Shown in pieces: positions 12,425-20,411 of a stretch of DNA of 60,434 bases. Origin of the DNA: Chlorobiaceae bacterium. Its GTDB lineage: Bacteria > Bacteroidota > Chlorobiia > Chlorobiales > Chlorobiaceae. Under the pieces are notes generated by a model that ran no database searches, was not told the origin of the DNA, and saw only the letters and a list, made by a program, of their open reading frames with translations. The translations under genes were made by a program, and so were the position numbers. The stretch's first letter is position 1. Each line of letters begins with the position of its first letter. Where the stretch lies: assembly GCA_013334565.1 (NCBI GenBank), contig JAAXXI010000009.1, forward strand, positions 1 through 60,434. Reading direction: 5' to 3'.

Positions 12425-12799
12425 TTATTTTACCGGCGCTGCAGGAACAGCCGGTGCCGACTGGACCGGGGCCACGGGAGCTGACGGGACAGCAGGCGCA
12501 GCGGGAGTCGCAGGCACAACCGGGACGTTTTCCTGAAGAACGCTTCTCACTCCGGTTGAAGACTGCCTTCCTGGAAGCGTGAATTGGGCGATAAAACAGA
12601 TCAGCATGACGACAGCTGCAAGGATCGCGGTTGTCTTGGTCAGGAAATCACCAGTCCTCCTGATGCCGAGTGTCTGCACGGTGCCGAGGCTCGAAATACC
12701 CCCGGTCAGGCCGCTGCCGCTTTTCGGACTCTGCAGGAGTATGACGCCGACAAGCATGACTGCTGCAAGCAAACCTACAATTAAAAGGAAAATATACAT
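12425..12799 (-). CDS. secG: Preprotein translocase subunit SecG
   Basis: A 124-residue SecG, the small auxiliary subunit of the SecYEG channel. Two hydrophobic helices (about residues 2-22 and 54-74) flank a Gly/Ser-rich loop ([14 protein letters not shown]), the family hallmark. Past residue 90 the protein has an extra tail made almost only of Pro, Ala and Val, which lengthens it beyond the usual 75-110 residues. The tail is probably a flexible cytoplasmic or periplasmic extension of unknown role. Confidence 0.93.
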   Translation of the reverse strand: MYIFLLIVGLLAAVMLVGVILLQSPKSGSGLTGGISSLGTVQTLGIRRTGDFLTKTTAILAAVVMLICFIAQFTLPGRQSSTGVRSVLQENVPVVPATPAAPAVPSAPVAPVQSAPAVPAAPVK

Positions 12800-12892
12800 T
12801 TCCGGCCGCCGTGATTAAATTTCCAATTATCCTAACGTATCTTTTACCGTTAAAGGCCTTAAAGTTAGTAACTTTTAAAAAAAATCCAAGCC

Positions 12893-13138
12893 GTGTTTTC
12901 AGAAGCCGGAAAAATACTTGTCATCGGCGGAATAGCCGCCATACTCTTCGGACTTGTGCTCCTGACCCTGGGAAAAGCCGGCAGTAGCGGATGGCTCAAC
13001 TGGATAGGAAACCTGCCGCTCGACATCCGGATTGAAAAGGAGAACTTCAGGCTCTATTTTCCCATTGGCACCTCGATCATGCTGTCCATCATCCTCAGCC
13101 TGATCCTTTACGTCATCAACAAATTCATGCAGCACTGA
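12893..13138 (+). CDS. DUF2905 family small membrane protein
   Basis: A protein of 81 residues from a GTG start. It has two membrane helices (about 8-26 and 58-77) separated by the conserved loop containing GNLPLDIRIEKENF and the segment YFPIGTSI. These match the widespread DUF2905 family, whose function is unknown. It stands alone, divergent from secG, with a 93-bp spacer between the two starts. Confidence 0.88.
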   Translation: MFSEAGKILVIGGIAAILFGLVLLTLGKAGSSGWLNWIGNLPLDIRIEKENFRLYFPIGTSIMLSIILSLILYVINKFMQH

Positions 13139-13666
13139 TCCGGGAATCCGGCGATTGAAAACATCAGCTTTCCTTTTGCCAAAAACTCCCTGCTCCTGTC
13201 ATTTGTCTTTTCCTGTCTTGCAGCCTTTTCCTGTGATTCTGAACGAAGTGAAGAATCCACAAAAAGCGAAGTCCGGTAATGGATGCTTCGCTTCATTTCA
13301 TTGCGTTCAGCATGACAAACCGTGCTGTCACGCTGAATGACAGCGAAGAATCCGGATGTTTTGGTTTTACAGGGAGACGGTTCCTTCTCACCGCCATGCT
13401 TCATTCAGGACGACACCTATGTTTCAGAACAGACTTCCGGCTCTTGACATTCTGCCCTTGCTCTTGCCTTTGCCATGCTGTCTTTTTTTTGTCATTCTGC
13501 CTTATTCCTGTCATTCTGCCTTTTCCTGTCATTCTGAACGAAGTGAAGAATCCAAAAGGAGTAACGTCTGGCAGCGAATCCTTCACATGGCAATGCGTCG
13601 TTGCGGAATGACATCCCTGCAAGATGGATTTCCTTGCGAAATATGTTTGCCGGAGCGATAAACAGG
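13139..13666. other. Intergenic region with dispersed short repeats
   Basis: 528 bp between convergent genes with no supported gene. It holds several copies of a short repeat of the form TCATTCTGAACGAAGTGAAG followed by AATCC (13231-13259, 13326-13356 in variant form, 13527-13553) and a GTTGCGGAATGAC variant near 13600. Open frames here are formed by repeat sequence and are rejected. Confidence 0.6.
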
Positions 13667-15220
13667 TCATGCCTGTTGAGGCACGGTTCTGCGTTTGAAT
13701 CTCGGGTTGATCGTCTTCTCGAGATACCCGATGAAGAGCAGCAGGGTCCAGGAAATGAAGTAGTAGAGCACGGCAACCATGATAATCGGAAAAAACGCGT
13801 CGAAAGTACGACTGCGGATGATGTCGCTCGCTTTCGTCAGGTCCTGTACGGCAATGTAACCCACGATGGAGGTCATCTTGACCAGCGAAATGAACTCCCC
13901 TTTGTAGACCGGCAGAATCCGCATGACCGTCTGAGGAATAATGATGTGACGGAACGTTTCGGTGCGACTGAACCCCATGGCGATGCCTGCTTCCCGCTGC
14001 CCCCTGTCGATGCCCTCGATACCGGCACGGTAGATTTCGGCGGCATATGCCGCGAAGTTCATGCCGAATGCAAAAACAGCGACAACGACAGGATCGATGT
14101 TCACCGATGCGAAAACCACATAGAAGATCAGCATAAGCACAACCAGGACCGGCGTTCCTCGCATGACAGAGATATATGCGCGGGCGAAAGACCGGAAAAA
14201 CACGTTGTTGGACATCCTGAGAAAACAGACTGCTCCACCAAGAACGGTACCGAAAAGCGTCGACAGAAAAGAGATAACCACCGTTACCCATAGCCCGCGG
14301 ACGATCAGGCGCCATCGATTTTCCTGAATGATGTTGCTCTGGAAGCTTTCAGCTGTTCCGGACAGAAATCTGGTAAGGATATTGCCGTCGGACTTTTTAT
14401 CAGTCTCCGGGATTGCCCCGGCTATGTTCTTTTTCAGGGCGAACACTTTTGCCTGCTCCTCGTAATAAGGATCAGAAAAATCGACACTTTTCGCTCTTTC
14501 CGGCGTGATGGATATCACCGAACCGATCATGTCAATTTTCCTGCTTTCAAGAGCAGCGATGAGACTTCCGAAGTCAAGGCTGACATATTCGATTTTTCTG
14601 CCGACAAATACGCCGAACCTGTCGAGCATTTCGACATTGAAGCCTACAAGCCTGTTGTTCTGGACCGTAATAAACGGAAACCCCATGTCATGAACCATTC
14701 CGACAACAAGAGTCCCCGTGGCTGGTTTACTTTCAGGAATAACCGGCATTTCATGATTTCCGGTTTTCGTCCATCTCGTTGACATGTCGTCATACACGCC
14801 ATTCTGCTTTATCGATGCAAGGAAACGGTTGAACGATGTACGGAGTTCATCATCTCCCTTGTGAAATGCCATTGCAAGCATGGTCGAATAGAGCGATTTG
14901 CCGATAATACCGATGTCCTGCTGTTGCCGCATAAGCTCTTCAAGTTCTGCCGAACTGTAAATGGCGGCATCCACTTTCCCTGATTTCACGGCGACGACCA
15001 TGTCGGAAGGTGATTTGTACTGAAAAATCTGAGCCTGGGGAAAATGACTGGCAGCATAACGATCATGGGTCGAACCGAGCAGTACACCGATACGTTCCGA
15101 TTTCAGTTCCTCGACAGCAGCATACCCTTGTTTCCGGGAACCTTCGCCTCCATTGTCACATGCGGCAAGGGTCATGAGAATCATGAATGCCGAAAGGCAT
15201 GATCGGGCAAAAAACCTCAT
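13667..15220 (-). CDS. Amino-acid ABC transporter: fused binding lipoprotein and permease
   Basis: A 517-residue fusion. A lipoprotein signal ends at LAAC (C21), so the N-terminus is anchored outside the inner membrane. Two stretches of SBP_bac_3 sequence follow in reversed order: the lobe-2 half (about 37-150, GKVDAAIYSS then NGVYDDMSTRW), then the lobe-1 half (about 168-265, VGFNVEMLDRF then VDFSDPYYEE). Residues 305-505 are a HisM/GlnP-type permease with the EAA loop (EAGIAMGFSRTETFRHI). Imported solutes are probably polar amino acids. Its ATPase is likely the fusion gene at 16338-17429. The permuted order is shared with the lipoprotein at 17520-18335. Confidence 0.88.
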   Translation of the reverse strand: MRFFARSCLSAFMILMTLAACDNGGEGSRKQGYAAVEELKSERIGVLLGSTHDRYAASHFPQAQIFQYKSPSDMVVAVKSGKVDAAIYSSAELEELMRQQQDIGIIGKSLYSTMLAMAFHKGDDELRTSFNRFLASIKQNGVYDDMSTRWTKTGNHEMPVIPESKPATGTLVVGMVHDMGFPFITVQNNRLVGFNVEMLDRFGVFVGRKIEYVSLDFGSLIAALESRKIDMIGSVISITPERAKSVDFSDPYYEEQAKVFALKKNIAGAIPETDKKSDGNILTRFLSGTAESFQSNIIQENRWRLIVRGLWVTVVISFLSTLFGTVLGGAVCFLRMSNNVFFRSFARAYISVMRGTPVLVVLMLIFYVVFASVNIDPVVVAVFAFGMNFAAYAAEIYRAGIEGIDRGQREAGIAMGFSRTETFRHIIIPQTVMRILPVYKGEFISLVKMTSIVGYIAVQDLTKASDIIRSRTFDAFFPIIMVAVLYYFISWTLLLFIGYLEKTINPRFKRRTVPQQA

Positions 15221-15566
15221 AGGTCATTATCGATAAATTACTCTTCCGATGTTTTCACTCCGGCGCTTCTCAATTTCCGTAAAATGGATACTAACCATAG
15301 CCGCGCTTCATTGCGGAATGACCGCCCCGTTCCATTGATTCCCCTGAGAATTGTTGTTGCCGGAAACAATAATGACCAGAAAACTGTCCATCCTGCTGAC
15401 AGCAGAGAAAGTATCCCTCGTCACTGTTTTTCGCTTGGGTATGAATCTGGAATGCTGCTCTCTTTGCGGACACATGAAGGCTGAAAAAACGGCTATGCCC
15501 CTTTCGATATCCGGTTGATGTTACCGACATGAAATCCGATGGGCGGGAAAGAATCCCGCTGATTTT
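15221..15566. other. Intergenic gap inside the ABC/partner-switch cluster
   Basis: 346 bp between two leftward genes. No gene is supported. A TTCATTGCGGAATGACC fragment of the dispersed short repeat is at about 15308. A separate promoter for the binding-protein/permease gene may lie here. Confidence 0.5.
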
Positions 15567-15983
15567 TTATCTGCAGTTGAACGCCATCGTGAGGAAATTC
15601 CTCCCGTCAACCCTCCTGTAGGAAAGCCGGTCGGTCATCTGCCGTATGAAAAAAATGCCGAGTCCGCCGGGCGAACGCTGATCCGGATCAAGTTCCAGTT
15701 CGGGCTCCGGCGCAGACAGGATATCGAAAGGGACACCTTCATCGATAAATTCAAGAATGAAAAAATTGTCCTCTCTGCCGCACGAAACCGTGACTTCTCC
15801 GTGGCCCTTCGGGTAGGAATACCGGCAGATGTTGACAAAAGCCTCCTCAGCAGCAAGAAGCATCCCGTTAGTCCTTGCCTTGCCGCATCCTGATGCTTCC
15901 GAATGCTCCTCGACAAATCCGCAGAGCAGGGGAAGTTTGTCGATATCGGCAGATATCCGGATTTCTGATCCAGGGTCTTTCAT
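15567..15983 (-). CDS. RsbW/SpoIIAB-like serine kinase (anti-sigma type HATPase)
   Basis: A 138-residue single-domain GHKL ATPase of the anti-sigma kinase family. The N box is AAEEAFVNICRYSYP (E47, N51), the G1-type segment is DEGVPFD (D81), and the G2-type segment is GGLGIFFIRQMTD (106-118). In partner switching such a kinase phosphorylates a STAS antagonist and holds a target protein when the antagonist is phosphorylated. It starts directly after the STAS stop, so the two are certainly co-expressed. No sigma factor gene lies nearby, so the target is open. Confidence 0.9.
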   Translation of the reverse strand: MKDPGSEIRISADIDKLPLLCGFVEEHSEASGCGKARTNGMLLAAEEAFVNICRYSYPKGHGEVTVSCGREDNFFILEFIDEGVPFDILSAPEPELELDPDQRSPGGLGIFFIRQMTDRLSYRRVDGRNFLTMAFNCR

Positions 15984-16322
15984 TCAGCCTGGTAACATTT
16001 TCAGAGCTTGATCCACCGTTGCGTGTACCGTAAAAATACTTCCAAACCCGGACATTTCGAATACCTCTTTCACATTCCCTACGATATTGGCAAGCAGGAT
16101 GCAGCCCTGTTTATCCCTGATCCGTCTGGTCGTGGAAAGCAGTGCACGCAATCCGGCGCTGCTGATATACTCGAGCTGGCCGAAATCGACGACGTAACTG
16201 ACTTCACCGCTATCGAGAAGTTCGTTGATTTTTTTTTCATATTCAGGGGCCGTAACGGCATCCATTCTGCCCGATACCGCAACCACGAGGGCTGACGTTT
16301 GCTTGATCGTCTCTATTGTCAT
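15984..16322 (-). CDS. STAS-domain anti-sigma factor antagonist
   Basis: A 112-residue STAS protein of SpoIIAA/RsbV type. The strand-loop-helix with YISSAGLRALL holds the serine (S54/S55) expected to be phosphorylated by the adjacent RsbW-like kinase and dephosphorylated by the SpoIIE phosphatase at 18477-20411. It lies 15 bases after the ABC ATPase fusion and abuts the kinase gene. It probably reports the phosphatase state to the kinase and perhaps to the RsbW-like tail of the ATPase; the second partner is inference. Confidence 0.92.
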   Translation of the reverse strand: MTIETIKQTSALVVAVSGRMDAVTAPEYEKKINELLDSGEVSYVVDFGQLEYISSAGLRALLSTTRRIRDKQGCILLANIVGNVKEVFEMSGFGSIFTVHATVDQALKMLPG

Positions 16323-16337
16323 TATGGTGATGTATTG

Positions 16338-17429
16338 TTAAGGGTTCTTGAGATACAGTTTCAGGATGTTCCTGTTATCCGAATGCGTGAATTCGCGGTC
16401 CAGCAGCAGGTTCCGGATGATCGCGAGGCCAAGGGCGGAATCTTCGCCCTGAAGCTCCAGTGGATTTGCCGAACCCGGAGGAGATTCAAGAAGCAGTTCG
16501 AGCTGCCCGGTTTTTTCACTGTAATTGACCGTAATATCGATCGGGAAAAATGACGATGAGGTGCCATACAGTTGAAGCACCTCTTCAATAAGCAGAGTGA
16601 GGCCATGTCTTGATTTCAGGGGCACCAGATGCCTGCTGCAGAAACTTTCCACCTCCGCATTGAGGGAATACAGGTCGAAATCGGCAGAAAAGAGGCGCTG
16701 ATATAGACTCTGCTGTCTTCTGATGAACGCTTTTGTTTTTTCCCTGCCCGGATTACCGAATATCTCCCCGGGGGTTCCCTGCTCGTAGATTGCGCCTTCG
16801 TCCAGATAGAACACCCTTGTTGATACATCCCTGGCAAAATCCATTTCATGGGTGACGATCAGCATGGTGAGTCCTTCCTTCGCCAGTCGCCGGATAACCG
16901 AAAGCACCTCGCTGACCATGGTCGGGTCAAGTGCTGATGTCGGTTCATCGAACAGGATGATCTCCGGCTCCATCGCAAGGCAGCGGGCAATTGCCACCCG
17001 TTGCTTCTGACCGCCGGAAAGCTCGTCTGGAAAGCAATAGTACTTCTCTCCGAGCCCTATGAGCCTGAGTAGTTCATGGGCTTTGCGCTCGGCTTCCTGA
17101 CGGCTCTTCCCGAGCAGTTTCATCGGCGCAAGCGTAAGGTTGTCTATTACGGACAGGTGCGCAAACAGATTGAAAGACTGGAACACCATGTTCATCTTCT
17201 GCCTGACTTTGGCCACATCGGTATGCCGGTCAAGCATATCGATGCCTTTGATCCTTATTTTCCCTCCACTCGGACGGTCCAGCAGATTGATGCACCGGAG
17301 GAAGGTGCTCTTGCCGGAACCGGAAGGACCGATAATCGATATCACCTCTCCCTGCTTTATATCGACAGAAATATCCCTGAGTACCGAAAAGTCACCGAAA
17401 CTCTTGGAAAGATGCTCGACTGTAATCAT
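16338..17429 (-). CDS. Polar amino-acid ABC ATPase fused to a degenerate RsbW-like domain
   Basis: 363 residues. The first 240 are a GlnQ/HisP-class ABC ATPase with Walker A GPSGSGKS (K40), Q-loop Q84, signature LSGGQ (137-141), Walker B ILFDEP (D161, E162) and switch H194. Residues about 245-363 are not part of that family. They show a helix with LIEEVLQLY where the N box should be, paired strands, and DSALGLAIIRNLLLD near the end, matching the layout of an RsbW-like HATPase. The N-box Asn is absent, so the tail is probably not a kinase but may bind the STAS protein encoded next. It should energise the permease at 13667-15220. Confidence 0.87.
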   Translation of the reverse strand: MITVEHLSKSFGDFSVLRDISVDIKQGEVISIIGPSGSGKSTFLRCINLLDRPSGGKIRIKGIDMLDRHTDVAKVRQKMNMVFQSFNLFAHLSVIDNLTLAPMKLLGKSRQEAERKAHELLRLIGLGEKYYCFPDELSGGQKQRVAIARCLAMEPEIILFDEPTSALDPTMVSEVLSVIRRLAKEGLTMLIVTHEMDFARDVSTRVFYLDEGAIYEQGTPGEIFGNPGREKTKAFIRRQQSLYQRLFSADFDLYSLNAEVESFCSRHLVPLKSRHGLTLLIEEVLQLYGTSSSFFPIDITVNYSEKTGQLELLLESPPGSANPLELQGEDSALGLAIIRNLLLDREFTHSDNRNILKLYLKNP

Positions 17430-17519
17430 TGGTTATGGAAAGTTCAATATTGCAGAAACTTACAGCAGCCGGGATTCTCCAGGGTACCTCCCCAAGGGTG
17501 GGCCTGATCGAGACCACGC

Positions 17520-18335
17520 TCATTTCCCCGATTGAGACTTATTGTTCAACCGTCCCTGTTTAACCATGACCCCCATGCCCCCCGTGTAGTAGGGTTCTGA
17601 AAAAAGAACTTTCCTGGCCCGTTCATCGGTTATGATGATGCATGCACCGATCATATCGACTTTGTTCGAAACAAGGGCAGGAATAAGCGCTCCGAAATCC
17701 ATGCTCACGACTTCAAGTCTTTTGCCCAGTTTCCTGGCGACCTGGCCGGCCATCTCGATATCGAAACCGACAATGCGCCCGGAACCGTCGACATACGAAA
17801 ACGGCTCGGTAACAGGCGCAGTTCCGAGTTTCAGCACCCCATTCCTGTCATTGGGACCATTATCGGGAATCATGTCCTGCACCCCGCTTCCCGAGAACCA
17901 GCGGTGCATCATTTCATCATACCTGCCGCTCGTTTTCAGTTCCCTGACGGTCTGATCGATCGAGTCCCTGAGTCCGGGATTGTCAGGTTTGACGGCATAG
18001 CCGTATCTGTCGGCCGAGATGAGTTCGGGAAAAAGATAGAGATCCGGGGTCCTTTTGGCAATTACCCTCAGTATGGGTTCGTCAAGCGCTACGGCGTCGA
18101 CTTTTCCGGTCTGCAATGCGAGTACTTCATCGGCGACGGTATTGAAGTACTGGAATTTCGCATACGGAAATTTTTCCATGACAAGCCTGTCGCAGACGCT
18201 TCCGGAAAGAATCGCGAACTCCTTCCCTTCGAGCTGTTCAAGACGATCGAACGTCTCCCTCCTGCTGCAGCCTGTCAACGCACTGATGAGCAGTAATGCC
18301 AGGACCGCAATAAACCTGATGTGATAACCTGTCAT
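17520..18335 (-). CDS. Solute-binding lipoprotein (SBP_bac_3, permuted)
   Basis: A 271-residue protein starting at ATG 18335, which has a GGGAG site; an open extension upstream is rejected. The signal ends at the lipobox LTGC (C23). The first part (about 27-140) resembles the second half of an amino-acid binding protein (GKVDAVALDEP, then SGRYDEMMHRWF). The second part (about 165-262) resembles the first half (VGFDIEMAGQVARKLGK, then VLFSEPYYTGG). The same swapped order occurs in the fusion at 13667-15220. It probably delivers or senses a polar amino acid. Confidence 0.86.
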   Translation of the reverse strand: MTGYHIRFIAVLALLLISALTGCSRRETFDRLEQLEGKEFAILSGSVCDRLVMEKFPYAKFQYFNTVADEVLALQTGKVDAVALDEPILRVIAKRTPDLYLFPELISADRYGYAVKPDNPGLRDSIDQTVRELKTSGRYDEMMHRWFSGSGVQDMIPDNGPNDRNGVLKLGTAPVTEPFSYVDGSGRIVGFDIEMAGQVARKLGKRLEVVSMDFGALIPALVSNKVDMIGACIIITDERARKVLFSEPYYTGGMGVMVKQGRLNNKSQSGK

Positions 18336-18476
18336 GATATTCTCCCGCGGGTTGTTTTGCGAGATCATGCACCGCCAGCACCGGTATAAAAACACTGAAT
18401 ACCGGTACATCCAATTACTTAGAAATTATTCAAATATATACCATTAATCCTTGCAAGGCGAATAAAAAACAAATGC

Positions 18477-20411
18477 TCACGGCAAACCGCGGTAGATCAC
18501 ACAGAGCAACGTGATGTCATCGGACTGCTCCACACCCAGGGAAAAACGGAGCAGTTCCTCCCTGACTGTCAGGACCATCGCCCGACTGTCAGAAAAAGGC
18601 ACTTGCCGGACAAATGTCAGAAGACTGTTTTCACCGAAAAATCCGCCTTGCCGGTCAATGGCTTCGGTAACACCGTCGGTATAGAGAAGCAACGAATCTC
18701 CGGGATGGAGGATGATGCTGCCTGTCGCAAAAGGCGCATTCTTTATCGGGCCAAGCACCATGCCCGGGGTCGAACCCATGAAAGAGACCTCTCCGGACCG
18801 GATGAGCATGGGAGGATTGTGGCCGGCGTTCGAAAAACGCACTTCCCCGGTCGCAGTATCGAGTATCCCGCAGAAAACGGTTGCAAACATGCTGCTCTCG
18901 TTATCCTCGGCAAGGATGTTGTTGACATGGAATAAAATCTTTCCGGGATCGCCCAGACGCTGCCCCTCTGATTTCAGAAGGGTTTTTGCCACCATCATAT
19001 ACAATGCTGCAGGCACTCCCTTGTCCGCAACGTCGGCAACAAGAAAACAGAGGTGGTTGTCATCTATGAAAAAGAAATCGTAGAAATCTCCGCCGACTTC
19101 CTTGGCCGGATGCATGAGTGCGAAGATATCGAACTCCGGCCGTTCCGGAAACGGCGGAAAAATCCTCGGCAACAGGCTTGCCTGTATGTCTTTCGCCAGT
19201 TTCAGCTCGCTCTGTATCCGTTCCTTGGCCGCGGTTGTTTCCGTCAGGTTCCTGATATATTCCTTCAACGAGGTTATCATGGACTGGAATGATGAGGTCA
19301 GTACCCCTACTTCGTCAAAGATCTTGACCTGCGGCAATTCCAAGTCGAAATTGCCGTCAGCGATCGTCCGGCTCGTGGCGGCAAGCGTTGTAAGCGGACG
19401 GGTGATCGAGCGGGCAATGAGAAAAACGGTCAGGGAGAGCAGCACGATGCCTGAAAAACCGATGAAAGCCATGACAACAGTAAGGTTCCAGACGTTTTCC
19501 ATCAGTTCGGCCTCGGGAAAAACAACGGCCAGGCTCCAACCTGTAGAGCGTATCGGAGCGTAATACAACCAGCTTTTTTCCCCAAGGAAGTTCGTACAGT
19601 TGACAAATCCGCTCTTACCGCTTATCATCTGTCTTCCTATTGCCCTCAACCCGGTATCGTGACGGGACTCTGCGAGACTGAAGAAGGTCTCGTTCATGAC
19701 CGCGTTTTTCAACGGGTGGGCAAGGACCATGCCCTGCCGGGAAAAAAGGGCCGCGTAGCCTGTCCTGAGAATTCTGACCGATGAAATGAGCTCCATCAGG
19801 GAGTTGAGGGTGATGTCGGCGGTCACGATGCCCCTGAACCGGCGTTTTCCGTCTCTTTTCTCATAAAAAGGGACCGAGCAGGTCGTCAGCAGCTGGTTTG
19901 CTCCACCTTCGTCAAAATAGGGCTCGCTCCACTCTTCATGTCCGAGCTCCCGGGGGATCTGGTACCAGTCCCAGAAAAAATAGGGCAGGTTACTGTAGGT
20001 CTGCTGAAGTTCCTTGTACGCGATGCTCCCCTTTTCCCGGTAGAAGTACGATGCGAAGCCATAACTGGATCGGCTGAAGGCGTAGGGTTCGAATGCAGCG
20101 GTGCACCCGAGGATGTTCGGGTTGCTTGCGAGAGTTTGGGAAAGCAGATTGTTGAGCTGCCGTTTATCCCGATAATTGCCTGTCTCGAGAGAAACGGACA
20201 TTTCTTCTACAACGCGCGATACGGAAACAAGCTCGGTTTCCACCCGGTTGGCCAGGGAGAGGGCGAGGTTACGGGCGTTACTTTCAAGCTCCCCTTCGAG
20301 AACTGCTCTCGAATGATAATAGTTATAGCCGAGGGCAGCGATGAAAATCAGCGTGCTCCAGAGGGTGATCACAAAAATCAGCCGGACAGCTATGCTCCTA
20401 TTGCCCTTCAT
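18477..20411 (-). CDS. Cache-HAMP-SpoIIE (RsbU-type) membrane phosphatase
   Basis: 644 residues from ATG 20411, chosen for its GGAGG site. A membrane helix (about 8-28) is followed by a large periplasmic dCache-like sensor (35-310), a second helix (310-333), HAMP (333-390), a short coiled coil, and a PP2C/SpoIIE domain (430-640). The metal aspartates are in AKEVGGDFYD (D442) and VADVADKG (D460). The predicted role is to dephosphorylate the STAS protein when the sensor binds its ligand. The start lies 14 bases inside the preceding binding-protein gene, so sensing and phosphatase may be coupled. Confidence 0.92.
   Translation of the reverse strand: MKGNRSIAVRLIFVITLWSTLIFIAALGYNYYHSRAVLEGELESNARNLALSLANRVETELVSVSRVVEEMSVSLETGNYRDKRQLNNLLSQTLASNPNILGCTAAFEPYAFSRSSYGFASYFYREKGSIAYKELQQTYSNLPYFFWDWYQIPRELGHEEWSEPYFDEGGANQLLTTCSVPFYEKRDGKRRFRGIVTADITLNSLMELISSVRILRTGYAALFSRQGMVLAHPLKNAVMNETFFSLAESRHDTGLRAIGRQMISGKSGFVNCTNFLGEKSWLYYAPIRSTGWSLAVVFPEAELMENVWNLTVVMAFIGFSGIVLLSLTVFLIARSITRPLTTLAATSRTIADGNFDLELPQVKIFDEVGVLTSSFQSMITSLKEYIRNLTETTAAKERIQSELKLAKDIQASLLPRIFPPFPERPEFDIFALMHPAKEVGGDFYDFFFIDDNHLCFLVADVADKGVPAALYMMVAKTLLKSEGQRLGDPGKILFHVNNILAEDNESSMFATVFCGILDTATGEVRFSNAGHNPPMLIRSGEVSFMGSTPGMVLGPIKNAPFATGSIILHPGDSLLLYTDGVTEAIDRQGGFFGENSLLTFVRQVPFSDSRAMVLTVREELLRFSLGVEQSDDITLLCVIYRGLP

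Noticed and set aside
13401..14315. A 304-codon leftward frame over intergenic repeats and the permease end
   Set aside because: It is a shadow of the permease gene in another frame plus repeat DNA; the permease frame carries all family motifs.
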